Source: Streptomyces formicae
GTDB taxonomy: Bacteria; Actinomycetota; Actinomycetes; Streptomycetales; Streptomycetaceae
NCBI RefSeq assembly: GCF_022647665.1
Contig: NZ_CP071872.1
Location: 2,728,001-2,792,000 of the forward strand
DNA length: 64,000 nt
Reading direction: 5' to 3'
Part shown: positions 18,259 through 26,895 of the stretch, one piece after another
How positions within the stretch are numbered: position 1 is the stretch's first letter
Layout: each line of letters begins with the position of its first letter
Translations under genes and position numbers: made by a program
Notes under the pieces: generated by a model
What the model was told of the DNA's origin: nothing
The model's database searches: none
Seen by the model: only the letters and a program-made list of their open reading frames with translations

Positions 18259-18284
18259 TCGCGACTATTCTCGGGTAGTCGCGA
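18259..18284. promoter_or_regulatory. 9-bp dyad operator between divergent element operons
   Basis: TCGCGACTA (18259-18267) and its exact reverse complement (18276-18284) are separated by 8 bases. A third GCGACTA half-site lies at 18244-18250. The position between the microprotein operon and DUF6879-Scr1 suggests an autoregulatory site for the XRE protein. Confidence 0.55.
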
Positions 18285-18383
18285 TGTATGTACGGGAATT
18301 CTCCTGTAGTGGGCTGGAGGGCGTAGTCGGGGAGCACGACCGGACACGAAGCTGATCGAAAACCTTCGAGAGGGAGGCAGATC

Positions 18384-19118
18384 ATGAGGCGACTGCGCTT
18401 CAACGGGACAGGGTCCGGCGAGGGCGGGTGCCCGTCCGTCCACGAGGACGTGGAGTCGGGCGAGATCATCGTTCACGGGCCGCCGCTAACCGACCCGGAG
18501 GACATCGCCCAGCTTCAGCACCTGGGCGAGGGTGAGGTGTCTATCGTCGTCCCGCGTGAACTGATCACTGACTGGGGGCCGAAGGACTTGACGCGCGAAG
18601 CGAAGATCATCGACCTGGACACGTTCAACGGGCTGTTCGGCACCTTCAAGCACACGGCGTGGCGGCTGGAGACCCGCCGCCGGTACGCGAGCGACGAGGC
18701 CACCGACACATGGGCGCAGTTCGCCCGGGGCGAGGCACCGGCGTGGGATCTCGACACACCGTGGAGCCTCACCATCCGGCAGAAGACCACCGACGGCGCG
18801 CGGGTCGGACGGGTGCGCATCACCGACAACCCTGCGACCCCGGGGCAGCGCTATCTCCTGGCGCACGCGGAGAAGAACACCGCACTGGGCGAGGACATCC
18901 GCAACCTGTCCCGCGCACACGCGGAGCGCCTCCAGCTCCCGGGTGAGGATTTCTGGATCTTCGATTCGCGCCTGGTCGCCCTGCTCAACTTCGATGACGC
19001 CGACAACCTGTTGGACGTCGAGCTGATCACCGAACCGGCCGAGGTCGTCAGGTACTCCATGGTCAGGGACGCGGCCATACACCACGCCATCCCCTACAAG
19101 CAGTTCGCGACGGAGTAA
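18384..19118 (+). CDS. DUF6879 family protein
   Basis: This 244-residue protein starts at ATG 18384 behind GAGGGAGG. The core (FGTFKHTAWRLETRRRYASD ... DEDFWIFDSR-like LPGEDFWIFDSRLVALLNFD ... DAAIHHAIPY) is the DUF6879 pattern, found next to Scr1-type regulators in Streptomyces. Its biochemical role is unknown. It sits 10 bp before the XRE gene and is very likely co-transcribed with it, as a toxin-like or effector partner in place of the usual DUF397 protein. Confidence 0.75.
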   Translation: MRRLRFNGTGSGEGGCPSVHEDVESGEIIVHGPPLTDPEDIAQLQHLGEGEVSIVVPRELITDWGPKDLTREAKIIDLDTFNGLFGTFKHTAWRLETRRRYASDEATDTWAQFARGEAPAWDLDTPWSLTIRQKTTDGARVGRVRITDNPATPGQRYLLAHAEKNTALGEDIRNLSRAHAERLQLPGEDFWIFDSRLVALLNFDDADNLLDVELITEPAEVVRYSMVRDAAIHHAIPYKQFATE

Positions 19119-19128
19119 GTGAGAACCG

Positions 19129-19977
19129 GTGAGCACCGACTTCCAACAGGCCCGCGTAGCCCTCGGTGAGCGTCTGCGAGAGCTGCGCCAGTCCGCGCCT
19201 GGAGGTCGGCTCACCGGCACCGCACTGGCCGGGCGGCTGGGCTGGACGCAGTCCAAGGTCTCGAAGCTGGAGACCGGCCGCCAGACGGCTACCGCCGACG
19301 ACCTGAAGCAGTGGGCCGAGGCGACCGGCCAGCCGCAGTCGGCGGAGGAACTCCTTGCCCGGCTCAGGGGACTTGAGTCCCAGATCCGCTCGTGGAGACG
19401 TCAGCTTGCCTCGGGGCACAAGGCGGTGCAGGACACCCACAACGCGGCGCAGGCCAGCTCGACCGTCCTGCGTGCCTGGGAGTCGTCGTGGATCGTCGGC
19501 ATGCTCCAGACACCCGATTATGCGCGTGCGATTCTCCGCCGTTTCACCGAGCTGCACTCCTCCCCGCGCGACATCGAGGATGCCGTGCGCTCCCGCATGC
19601 GGCGCCAGGAAGGGCTGTACGACTCGGGCAGGCAGTACCACGTCCTCCTGTGGGAACCGGTCCTCCGCTCGCTGATCTGCCCGCCCTCGGTGCTCGCCGG
19701 ACAGCTCGACCGTCTCTCCGGGGTGATCGGCCTGGACGCAGTGGAACTGGGCATCGTCCCCCTCTCGGCGTCCCTCAAAATCCCGCCGGGCGGAGGTTTT
19801 TGGATCTACGACGATGCTCAGGTGGTCATCGAGAACTGGCACGCTGAACTGTGGCTGGACGACGCCGACAGTGTCGCTACGCACCTCAAGGTGTGGCGGA
19901 CCCTGCGCGAGTCCGCCGTGTTCGGAGCCGATGCCCAGAACCTGATCGGCGCAGCGCGCCGGACCCTTAACGTCTGA
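19129..19977 (+). CDS. XRE-family regulator with DUF5753 (Scr1-type antitoxin-like)
   Basis: This 282-residue protein starts at GTG 19129. The N-terminal HTH lies at residues ~15-65 (GERLRELRQS ... TGTALAGRLGWTQSKVSKLE). A DUF5753 domain follows (LRAWESSWIVGMLQTPDYAR; RRQEGLYDSGRQYHVLLWEP; ENWHAELWLDD). Such proteins usually pair with DUF397 proteins in Streptomyces development or toxin-antitoxin-like loci. It probably binds the dyad at 18259-18284 and the GCTGAC array just downstream, but neither is shown. Confidence 0.85.
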   Translation: MSTDFQQARVALGERLRELRQSAPGGRLTGTALAGRLGWTQSKVSKLETGRQTATADDLKQWAEATGQPQSAEELLARLRGLESQIRSWRRQLASGHKAVQDTHNAAQASSTVLRAWESSWIVGMLQTPDYARAILRRFTELHSSPRDIEDAVRSRMRRQEGLYDSGRQYHVLLWEPVLRSLICPPSVLAGQLDRLSGVIGLDAVELGIVPLSASLKIPPGGGFWIYDDAQVVIENWHAELWLDDADSVATHLKVWRTLRESAVFGADAQNLIGAARRTLNV

Positions 19978-20043
19978 CCCTCGGGCCCACTGCCGACTGA
20001 CTCTGCGAATCGAGTAATTCCCCAGGTCGGATCTAGACGGCGG

Positions 20044-20169
20044 GCTGACACGTCAGTCCTGATGTCAGCCGCGTGATCGCCGAGAGAGTCCTAGGCCGGA
20101 GCGCTTGTCACAGGGGCTGACTGACGGCTGACTGACACGCGCTGACAGTCCCGCTGACGGCAGGTTGAC
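20044..20169. repeat. iteron-like array of GCTGAC hexamers
   Basis: GCTGAC occurs at 20044, 20116, 20127, 20141 and 20153, with a degenerate copy GTTGAC at 20164 and an inverted copy at 20064. The last five are 11-14 bp apart. The first and inverted copies form a GGCTGACA/TGTCAGCC dyad. The stretch 19978-20285 holds no gene. The array could be an origin, a partition site or an operator of the element. Confidence 0.55.
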
Positions 20170-20285
20170 ACCAGCAGATGTCACGGTCCGGGACTCTCCA
20201 CATGACGCTACGCATGAACTGATCAACAGCCTTATTCCGTCGTATTTCGCTCGGCACCAAGCCTCAGCTCTGCAAGGATCTTTGT

Positions 20286-21164
20286 ATGAGACTGAACCTG
20301 GGGGTCACCCTGGACTACGCCGACGACGTGCTCCGCCGTGCGGAGACAACGTGGGGCAATGCGCGAGGCGCACAAGACATGTACCGCGCCTACACCGATG
20401 CAGTCCATGACACTTACCCCATGCTCAAGCAGGCGTTCGCCGTCCCGGATCTCGCTGCCGGTCTCCACTCCACGGCCTACTGGAACCTGCTCGCGGTCGC
20501 CGGAGGCAACGCCGAAATCGGCGTGACCTCAGACCGGGCGGTGGCCAGCAACGTGGCGCGTGCTCAACGCGCCCGGAACCAGGCGCTCTCGACTGAGATC
20601 GAGAATCAGGTGAAGGCTCTGGAGAAGGCGCGAGCCGAGCTGGAGGCGCTGATGAAGCTCGTAGCTCGGCCCGGTCTGCCCGTCGTCTACGACACCAACA
20701 TGCTCAACCACTGGCAGCAGCCCGGCGACATCCTCTGGCGCGACATATTTAAGGACCAGGGCGAGAGGATCCCCGACACGCGGCTTGTCGTACCGCTGCG
20801 GGTGATCGATGAACTGGACAAGCAGAAATACGGCCAGGGGGACCTCGCGCGGAAGGCCGCCACGGCCATCCGCTACTTGGAGCGTGTACTCAAGAACAGC
20901 CAGCCTGGGGAGCCCGTGCGCCTGCGTGACGGCGCCACGCTGGAGGTGTGGGTCGACACCGACGACCGTGGTGGGGGCGCGGACTTGTCGATCCTGCGCT
21001 GCGCCGCCGACCTGGACAACCTTCACCAGGCCACTGGTGCCCGGGTGCTGACCGATGACATCGGGATGCGTCTGCGTGCCCATCAGCTGGGCTTGAAGGT
21101 GGTGCGCTTGCCGGAGAGGCACCGCAAGGAGGGCACAGCCCTCGATGAGGTTCCGCCGCAGTAG
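20286..21164 (+). CDS. PIN-domain protein, putative ribonuclease
   Basis: This 292-residue protein starts at ATG 20286, with AAGGA upstream. Residues 1-95 are helical with no family match. Residues ~98-122 form a coiled coil (EIENQVKALEKARAELEALM). Residues ~130-280 are a PIN domain carrying the acidic cluster: VVYDTNML, VIDELDKQKYG, ADLSILRCAADL and LTDDIGMRLRA. PIN domains cleave RNA using Mg2+. No antitoxin gene is adjacent, so this is not a typical VapBC pair. It may be a cargo or defence gene of the element. Confidence 0.75.
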   Translation: MRLNLGVTLDYADDVLRRAETTWGNARGAQDMYRAYTDAVHDTYPMLKQAFAVPDLAAGLHSTAYWNLLAVAGGNAEIGVTSDRAVASNVARAQRARNQALSTEIENQVKALEKARAELEALMKLVARPGLPVVYDTNMLNHWQQPGDILWRDIFKDQGERIPDTRLVVPLRVIDELDKQKYGQGDLARKAATAIRYLERVLKNSQPGEPVRLRDGATLEVWVDTDDRGGGADLSILRCAADLDNLHQATGARVLTDDIGMRLRAHQLGLKVVRLPERHRKEGTALDEVPPQ

Positions 21165-21292
21165 AACGGTCCGGCCCAGGGCTGACGCGCGGCCCGGCTG
21201 CCGGGACAGCTCGTCCCGCAGCGGGATGTGTGGGGGATAGGATCCGCACCGCGGTCTCGCCGGTGTCCCCTGTCTCGGACTACGGTTGTCCC

Positions 21293-21348
21293 CGGGACAG
21301 GACACAGTCCGGGCGTCGTGGGTCCCCCGGGCACCGTGTCCTGTCCCG
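21293..21348. repeat. 13-bp inverted repeat
   Basis: CGGGACAGGACAC (21293-21305) and its exact reverse complement (21336-21348) flank a 30-base spacer with further GGGAC/GTCCC half-copies. The sequence lies between the PIN gene and the phage-like gene and is possibly a terminator or operator. Confidence 0.45.
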
Positions 21349-21434
21349 ATGGCGAGTTGGGGACGTATCCCTTCCAACCTGGCACCGGAACCAACTGTGT
21401 TAGAGCCCGGGAGGGTTCAGCCGGCACTCAGACA

Positions 21435-22012
21435 GTGGGCCAGTACCTGCCCCGGTCGTCCACTGAGGTCGGCCTGAGCCCTGGCCAGGTGCACAAGGTC
21501 ATCGAGAAGCGCATTGCCGCCCACCTTGGGCCCGTGGCGGAAAGCATGGTTGCCCGGCGGGATGCGGAGCTGGACGACCTGTGGCGCCTGGCGCAGGCGC
21601 AGTACGTGGGAGCCGACGACCCCGACATCAAGCTGAAGGCGATCAACACCCTGCGGGGGCTGAACGAGTCGCGCCGCAAGCTGAACGGGGCCGACGCGCC
21701 GGAGGCGCTGAAGGTCGTACTGGAGGCCGCGTCCGCCCGGCTCCGGGCCATCGAGGGTGGGGAGTTCACCCCTCCGGATCCGCTGCCGCCGCTGGGGTAG
21801 CGCCCACGTCGTATACCGGCGAGGGCGGCGCCCTGTTCATCGACGGGCCGGACGGACTGCGGTACCGGGCCGTGGAGCCGCAGGCTGCACCGGTCGTGAC
21901 CCAGCCCGCCCTGCCCCCGGGTCCGTCGGCCCGGCGGCCGGACGACGCCGACGACATCTTGAGCCGGGCCCGTGCCTCGCTGGACGAGGAGGACGACGAT
22001 GAGGAGCCATAG
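21435..22012 (+). pseudogene. phage-like helix-turn-helix/terminase-small-type protein, frameshifted
   Basis: A start at GTG 21435 is tentative; the N-terminal HTH normally expected in such proteins is missing or degraded. The core (SPGQVHKVIEKRIAAHLGPV; LDDLWRLAQAQYVGADDP; KLKAINTLRGLNESRRKLNG) looks like small phage or ICE DNA-binding proteins. The frame ends at TAG 21800. Adding one G to the run at 21794-21797 continues it as LGVAPTSYTGEGGALFIDGP and on to an acidic tail at TAG 22012. This is the same kind of homopolymer break seen elsewhere in the window. Confidence 0.45.
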
Positions 22013-22615
22013 GGAGATCCCGGAGGCCCCTGAGGGCCGAACTCGCCAGCGCTGCACCGGACTCGGGGCGCGTGGTGGAACTGACGGCAGAGCTGGAGGC
22101 AGCCCGCCGGGTGTGGCGCCGACGGCGCAGGGACACAGCCGCACGCGCGGCCGACCCCACCCCGGCCCTGCAACGGGACCCAACGCCCCCGCAGGGGCTC
22201 ACCGAGCAGGACGCGGAGGCCATCGGCTCGTGCCGCCGGAGTTGCGTGAGCGCCTACGCAAGTCGTCCTTCAGCCGGGTCATCGACCGCAGCGCCCTGGA
22301 GGACCGGGCGGCTGGGGTGCCAAGAACGATCTGCGGCGCTCACGCTGACTGGGCCGTCTGTGAATCCTGGGCTCTGGCTTGCCGGTGCCCTCGATTCCAT
22401 GGCGGCCCCTGGCCGGATCAGGCCCCGATTAGCGACCGTAAAGCGCGTCGTCCCAGGCCGACGGCCTATGAATCGAAGGCCCCTTGTGAGAACTTGTCGA
22501 CGGAGACGTAGAGACTGGGTTTCACACGGCGTGGCGGACGCGAGGACATGCGTTCAGCCTGTCAGGCCGGCGCCACCCGGAGCACCGGGTTTTCGTGCGG
22601 GGACGCGGAGCGGTG
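22013..22615. other. right end of the element: degraded sequence, no intact gene
   Basis: From 22030 to about 22320 a plus-strand text (ELTAELEAARRVWRRRRRDT, then after a frame change PPELRERLRKSSFSRVIDRS) looks like a remnant of an element protein of unknown function. From 22321 to 22615 I see no gene, RNA or clear attachment site. Native sequence resumes at the stop of the minus-strand gene at 22616. Confidence 0.4.
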
Positions 22616-23260
22616 TCACCCGGAAACGGGCCCGCTACGCCCCGCCCCCCCCGGGGCCCAGTCCGGGCGGCGGCCGCTCAGGCCGATGACCCGGTCGAGC
22701 AGTGGCGCGTCGTCGGGGACCGGGACGACGGTGCCGAAGAGGCCCTCGCGGGCCGGGTCGTCCCCGGTGGGCGCGAGCATGCCGTACGAGGCCGCCAGGC
22801 TCGCCTCGTCCGGGCCGTGCTCGGAGCCGTACTCCCGGCCCGCGGCGCGGGCCAGGTCCCAGCCGTGGACGAGCAGCTCGTTCAGCGCGACCCGGCCGGC
22901 GACCGCGCCGGGCAGCGCGACGCCCCCGGCCCGGGTCTCGCCCTCCCAGGCGGCCGGGTCGCGCCACGCCGCCACCAGCTCGTCGAGGGTCCGGGGGAGC
23001 GCCGTGCGCCAGTCGTCCGGCAGCACCGGGGTGAACGTCCCCGGGTCGGTGTCCGTCGTCGGACCGAGGTCCTTGCGCGCGGCGTCGCGGAACGCCGTCG
23101 ACAGCGTGACGACATGGGCGAGCAGATCCCGTACGGCGTACGCGGGACAGGGCGTCGGATCCCCGAGGCGGGCGTCGTCGACCCCCTCCGCCAGCCGCGC
23201 CATCTCGGCGGCGACGGGCCCGAGGTCCAGGATCTCCGTGGATGTGTTCGTCAGGTTCAT
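22616..23260 (-). CDS. TIGR03086 family metal-binding protein (mycothiol-dependent maleylpyruvate isomerase-like)
   Basis: This 214-residue protein starts at ATG 23260. A DinB/MDMPI four-helix bundle is indicated by the metal ligands in DLLAHVVTLS and LNELLVHGWDLARAAGRE. The C-terminal IGLSGRRPDWAP block is the TIGR03086 signature. Actinobacterial members are predicted metalloenzymes acting with mycothiol, and the substrate is unknown. It is divergent from the next gene and is the first intact native gene after the element. Confidence 0.85.
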   Translation of the reverse strand: MNLTNTSTEILDLGPVAAEMARLAEGVDDARLGDPTPCPAYAVRDLLAHVVTLSTAFRDAARKDLGPTTDTDPGTFTPVLPDDWRTALPRTLDELVAAWRDPAAWEGETRAGGVALPGAVAGRVALNELLVHGWDLARAAGREYGSEHGPDEASLAASYGMLAPTGDDPAREGLFGTVVPVPDDAPLLDRVIGLSGRRPDWAPGGAGRSGPVSG

Positions 23261-23400
23261 GGGTTCGCCTCCATGAACGGTCAGACCGTCCCGGAGCCCG
23301 GAACTCATCGCACGCGGCGGCGAGCGGGTCGTTCGCCCGATCGGCGTATCCGCACGTGGCAGGGCGGGCGGGCCCCGGCGGACGCCCGTACGCTCCCGTG

Positions 23401-25512
23401 GTGACCCGTACCACCCGTACCCCTGCGCCGGACACCGGCCTCGCCGCGTTCCTCGCCCGGGCCGAGGCGGAGCGTGGCGCCGCCCTGCCCGTACGCCCCG
23501 CCGACGCCGTCCTGACGCTGCTGGCCCTGCGCGGCGCGGACCGCAGGTCGGGTGTGCCCGAGCCGACGCCGGAGCTGCTGCGGCGCGTCCTGCTCGAGGA
23601 CCTGCCGGGGCTGCTGTGGGCGACACCGCAGGAGCGCGCCGCGATGCCGGCCGTCGTCACGGCGCTCGCGGACCACCTGCGGGCTGCGCGCCGCATCAAC
23701 ACCAAGCGGCACGACCGGGTGCTCGCCGCCGTGGTGGAGTCCATGCCCGCGTTCGAGCAGGCGATGACCGATCCGCGGAACCTGACCTGGCCCCGCTGGT
23801 ACGCGTCGCTGCTGCGCGCGGACGGCACCGACGCGGACGACCCCGAGGCCGTGAGGGGCTGGCTCGCCGCCCATGCCCGGGAACCGCACGCGGACCGCCC
23901 GCAGCTGCCGTCACCGGTGCACCGCTCCGACCTCACGGCCCGCACCTTCGCCGCGCGCACGCTGCTCATCGAGGCCCTGCTCGCCCAGGACCCGGCCGCG
24001 GGCCCGGACCGGCTGGAGCGCCTCGCGACCGAGCTGACGGACCGCTGGACCGCCGCCGGCCTCGGCGAGGCCCTCACGGGCCCGCACGCCGACCTCGCCC
24101 CCGGCCCCGAGGACCTGCCGCACCTCGCCCTCGCGGACCGCATGCTCGACGAGCACCTCGACTACTTCGCCGACTCCGCCGTCCCGCTTCCGCCGCCGCC
24201 CGCGCCTCCCGCGCCCGAGGACATCCGCGCCCTGCTGCACGCGGCCCCGCTGCCCGTGGCCCTGGCCACCGGAACGGCCGGCGAGGACCTGCGCGAACTC
24301 GCCGAGCGCTGCGGGTTCCCGGGCCCGGCCACCGTCGTCTGGACGCAGGGCACCCCGCAGGAACTCACCGAACTCGGCGCCGACATCCTCGCCGCGCTCG
24401 TCGAGCGCATCCCCTCGGCCGCCGGCCCTGACGAAGAGTACGCCCTCGACGCGGCGCACATCCTCTACACCCTCTACGAGCGCGGCAGCACCCCGGAGTC
24501 GGTGGCGCGCAAAGCGTCCGACCTCGCCGGCTGGAAGGTGGCTCCCGAGTTCGAGGAACTCCCCGTTCCCGTACCGGACTCGGCCCCCGCCGCCTACTCG
24601 ACGCCCGCGGCGGCCGAGCTCGCCGCGCTCCTCGCCCTTCCCGACCTGACCGACACCGACCGCTCGGAACTCGACGGCCACGCCCACGCCCTCGCGGACC
24701 TCGTCGACCAACTCGCCGAGACGGGCTGCGTCTTCCGCATCGGCGACGCCTACGGACTGACCCCGCTCGGCAGCGCCGTCATGCGCCACATCCTCGCCGG
24801 CGCCGGGATCGCCGCCCCCGACCACGAAACCGCGGCGGACTGGAACGCCGCCGAGACCGCCGCCGCCGTCCAGCACTGGCCCCCGGCCATCGCCGCCGCC
24901 ACCCTGACCGGCTGGACCACGGCCCGCGGCGCCACCGACGCGGCCTGGAGCGAGCTGCTGAACGCCGTCTCAGCCGCCAAGTCCGCGGACTTTCCGCACA
25001 CCGCGACCCCGGCCCTCTTCGCCCGCCTCTCCCTCGCCGCCGTCCCCACGGCCCCTCTGCGCACCGCCCTCAGCGACCCGGTCATCGGCGCCTACGCCCA
25101 CCGCCTCCTGCACGACCGGGGCGAGCCCGCCGCCGAGGAGCTCGTCCCCCTCACCGCCCGCGCCACCCGTCTCCTGGAGGACCTGGACGCGCACTGGACG
25201 GAGGACATGCGCGCCTTCGTCACCGCCGCGGCCGAGAACCGCGACCCCGACCCCGTCCCGACGGCCCTCATCGACGCCTTCGACACCGCCGCCGTCCACT
25301 GGCCGGGCGGCGCGGCGGCCCTCGTCGAGGCCCTGGCCGAGGCCCATCCGCCGACCTCCCTGCGCGTCCTCCAGGACCTGCACGACCGCCACCCGGACAA
25401 CGGGGTGGCGAACGCGGCGGCCCATGCGGTGAAGTGGGCGAGGACGACGAAGACACCGAGAACACCGAAGACACGGAAGACAGCGAGGGCGCCACGTGCC
25501 GGCAGAAGGTGA
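23401..25512 (+). CDS. large hypothetical protein
   Basis: This 703-residue protein starts at GTG 23401; the frame is open from 23242 but codes nothing coherent there. It is rich in Ala, Leu, Asp and Glu, all helical, without signal or membrane segments. There is a Pro-rich hinge near residue 265 and a basic tail (KTPRTPKTRKTARAPRAGRR). I recognise no catalytic motif. Similar proteins occur in Streptomyces beside SelW-like genes. The last 17 bases overlap the SelW-like gene, so the two are coupled. Confidence 0.75.
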   Translation: MTRTTRTPAPDTGLAAFLARAEAERGAALPVRPADAVLTLLALRGADRRSGVPEPTPELLRRVLLEDLPGLLWATPQERAAMPAVVTALADHLRAARRINTKRHDRVLAAVVESMPAFEQAMTDPRNLTWPRWYASLLRADGTDADDPEAVRGWLAAHAREPHADRPQLPSPVHRSDLTARTFAARTLLIEALLAQDPAAGPDRLERLATELTDRWTAAGLGEALTGPHADLAPGPEDLPHLALADRMLDEHLDYFADSAVPLPPPPAPPAPEDIRALLHAAPLPVALATGTAGEDLRELAERCGFPGPATVVWTQGTPQELTELGADILAALVERIPSAAGPDEEYALDAAHILYTLYERGSTPESVARKASDLAGWKVAPEFEELPVPVPDSAPAAYSTPAAAELAALLALPDLTDTDRSELDGHAHALADLVDQLAETGCVFRIGDAYGLTPLGSAVMRHILAGAGIAAPDHETAADWNAAETAAAVQHWPPAIAAATLTGWTTARGATDAAWSELLNAVSAAKSADFPHTATPALFARLSLAAVPTAPLRTALSDPVIGAYAHRLLHDRGEPAAEELVPLTARATRLLEDLDAHWTEDMRAFVTAAAENRDPDPVPTALIDAFDTAAVHWPGGAAALVEALAEAHPPTSLRVLQDLHDRHPDNGVANAAAHAVKWARTTKTPRTPKTRKTARAPRAGRR

Positions 25513-25816
25513 CGCACCCGGGTCCGGGGGAGACGGGGAACCGACCGGACACCGTGTGCAGATCGAGTACTGCACACAGTGCCGCTGGCTGCCCCGCGCC
25601 GCCTGGCTCGCCCAGGAACTCCTCGGCACCTTCGACCGGTCCGAGCTCACCGAGGTCGGGCTGAAACCCGGGATCGGGGGAGTCTTCGTCGTACGGGTCG
25701 GCGGCGACGTCGTCTGGGACCGCCGGCAGCAGGGCTTTCCGGAGCCGACCGCGGTGAAACGGGCCGTCAGGGACCGGGTGGCGCCCGGGAAGAGCCTGGG
25801 TCACGCCGACCGGTAG
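25496..25816 (+). CDS. SelT/SelW/SelH (Rdx) family thioredoxin-like protein
   Basis: This 106-residue protein starts at GTG 25496. The redox motif is IEYCTQCRWLPRAAWLAQELL, a Cys-x-x-Cys form of the selenoprotein W active site, and the C-terminal VVWDRRQQGFPE is also conserved. It is cytoplasmic and probably reduces protein disulfides. The first ~20 residues are a poorly conserved extension. Confidence 0.85.
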   Translation: MPAEGDAPGSGGDGEPTGHRVQIEYCTQCRWLPRAAWLAQELLGTFDRSELTEVGLKPGIGGVFVVRVGGDVVWDRRQQGFPEPTAVKRAVRDRVAPGKSLGHADR

Positions 25817-25905
25817 GCGATCCGCACGGTCACGGCCCCTTGCAGGCGCGGCCCGGCTGTGCCATACAGGTCTGGACCATTGCTCCGGCGGACGGAGGCA
25901 CTCCG

Positions 25906-26877
25906 GTGCAACGCCCCCTGCTCTTGCCCGTGTTGATGTGCACGACCGCACTCCTGCTCACCGCCTGCGGCGGCGATGCGGCGGCCGAGGACACCCGCAG
26001 CCCTTCCGTGCCGCGCGGTGTCACCGCGCAGGCGAGCAGTGCCACCTCCGTGCACGTCATGTGGGAGGCGGCCACGGACGACACCGGCGTCAGCGCCTAC
26101 GAGGTCTTCCGCGCCGGTACGAAGGTGAAGTCGGTCCCCGCCCCCAAGCACATGATCGACATCGACGGCCTCGCGCCCTCGTCGCCGTACACCTTCACCG
26201 TCCGCGCCCTCGACGCCGCCGGCAACGCCTCGCCGCACAGCGCCTCGATCCCCGTGACGACGCTCGCCCCGACCGTCGAGGACCGACGCCCGCCGAGCAC
26301 ACCCGGCGCCCCGAAGGGCAGCGTCGAGGGGACCGGGGCGGTCACCCTCACCTGGGGACGCTCGACCGACGACGAGGCCGTCACCTCGTACGACATCTAC
26401 CAGGCCGACTCCCGCATCCACACCGTGCCCGGCACCACGACCACCGCGCGGATCACCGGCCTGCGCCCCGGCACCGTCTACACCTTCACGGTCCGCGCCC
26501 GCGACGCGGCGGACAACTCCTCACCCGACAGCGCCCCGCTCGACCTCACCACCGCCCCGGCCGAGGGAGCGGCCCCGAGCACGGCCCCGACGTCGCTGAC
26601 CGCCACGGCCCGCGCCGACGGCGCCGCCCACACGATCGACCTGACCTGGACCCCGCCGAGGACCGGCGCCCCGGTCAAGGAGCATCAGCTCTACCTCAAC
26701 GGCAAGTTCGCCACGACGGTCGTCTGGGGCACCGAACCCCCGCCCGGCCGGGCGGCCTACAGCTTCACCGTCACCGACAAGCCGGGCACCCGCTACTCGG
26801 TCAAACTCCGCGCGAAGCTCCCGGACGGGAACTGGGGCGACTTCTCGGCCCAGCGCACGGTCGTCATCCGGCCCTAG
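25906..26877 (+). CDS. lipoprotein with three fibronectin type III domains
   Basis: This 323-residue exported protein starts at GTG 25906, behind GGAGG. The signal peptide ends in the lipobox LLTAC, with the Cys near residue 18, so it is anchored on the outer face of the membrane. Two clear FNIII repeats (SVPRGVTAQASSATSVHVMW ... YEVFRAGTKV; PGAPKGSVEGTGAVTLTW ... YDIYQADSRI) and a third, divergent C-terminal one follow. Such domains usually bind polysaccharide or space out other domains. No catalytic domain is present. It converges on aceB across a strong stem-loop. Confidence 0.85.
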   Translation: MQRPLLLPVLMCTTALLLTACGGDAAAEDTRSPSVPRGVTAQASSATSVHVMWEAATDDTGVSAYEVFRAGTKVKSVPAPKHMIDIDGLAPSSPYTFTVRALDAAGNASPHSASIPVTTLAPTVEDRRPPSTPGAPKGSVEGTGAVTLTWGRSTDDEAVTSYDIYQADSRIHTVPGTTTTARITGLRPGTVYTFTVRARDAADNSSPDSAPLDLTTAPAEGAAPSTAPTSLTATARADGAAHTIDLTWTPPRTGAPVKEHQLYLNGKFATTVVWGTEPPPGRAAYSFTVTDKPGTRYSVKLRAKLPDGNWGDFSAQRTVVIRP

Positions 26878-26895
26878 GCGTGTCCGGGGCGAACG

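Noticed and set aside
14937..22453. A 10-base match (CGCGTCGTCC) at 14937-14946 and 22444-22453 as possible element attachment sites
   Set aside because: A 10-mer is expected by chance in GC-rich DNA of this length, and the right copy is not followed by the missing part of the exonuclease gene.
14952..22615. CRISPR array among the element repeats
   Set aside because: The GCTGAC units are six bases long with 11-14 bp spacing and no unique spacers of 30-40 bases; no cas gene is present.
22616..24143. Long minus-strand frames over the 703-residue gene
   Set aside because: The composition is Ser/Arg/Ala shadow; only the TIGR03086 part (22616-23260) shows family motifs.
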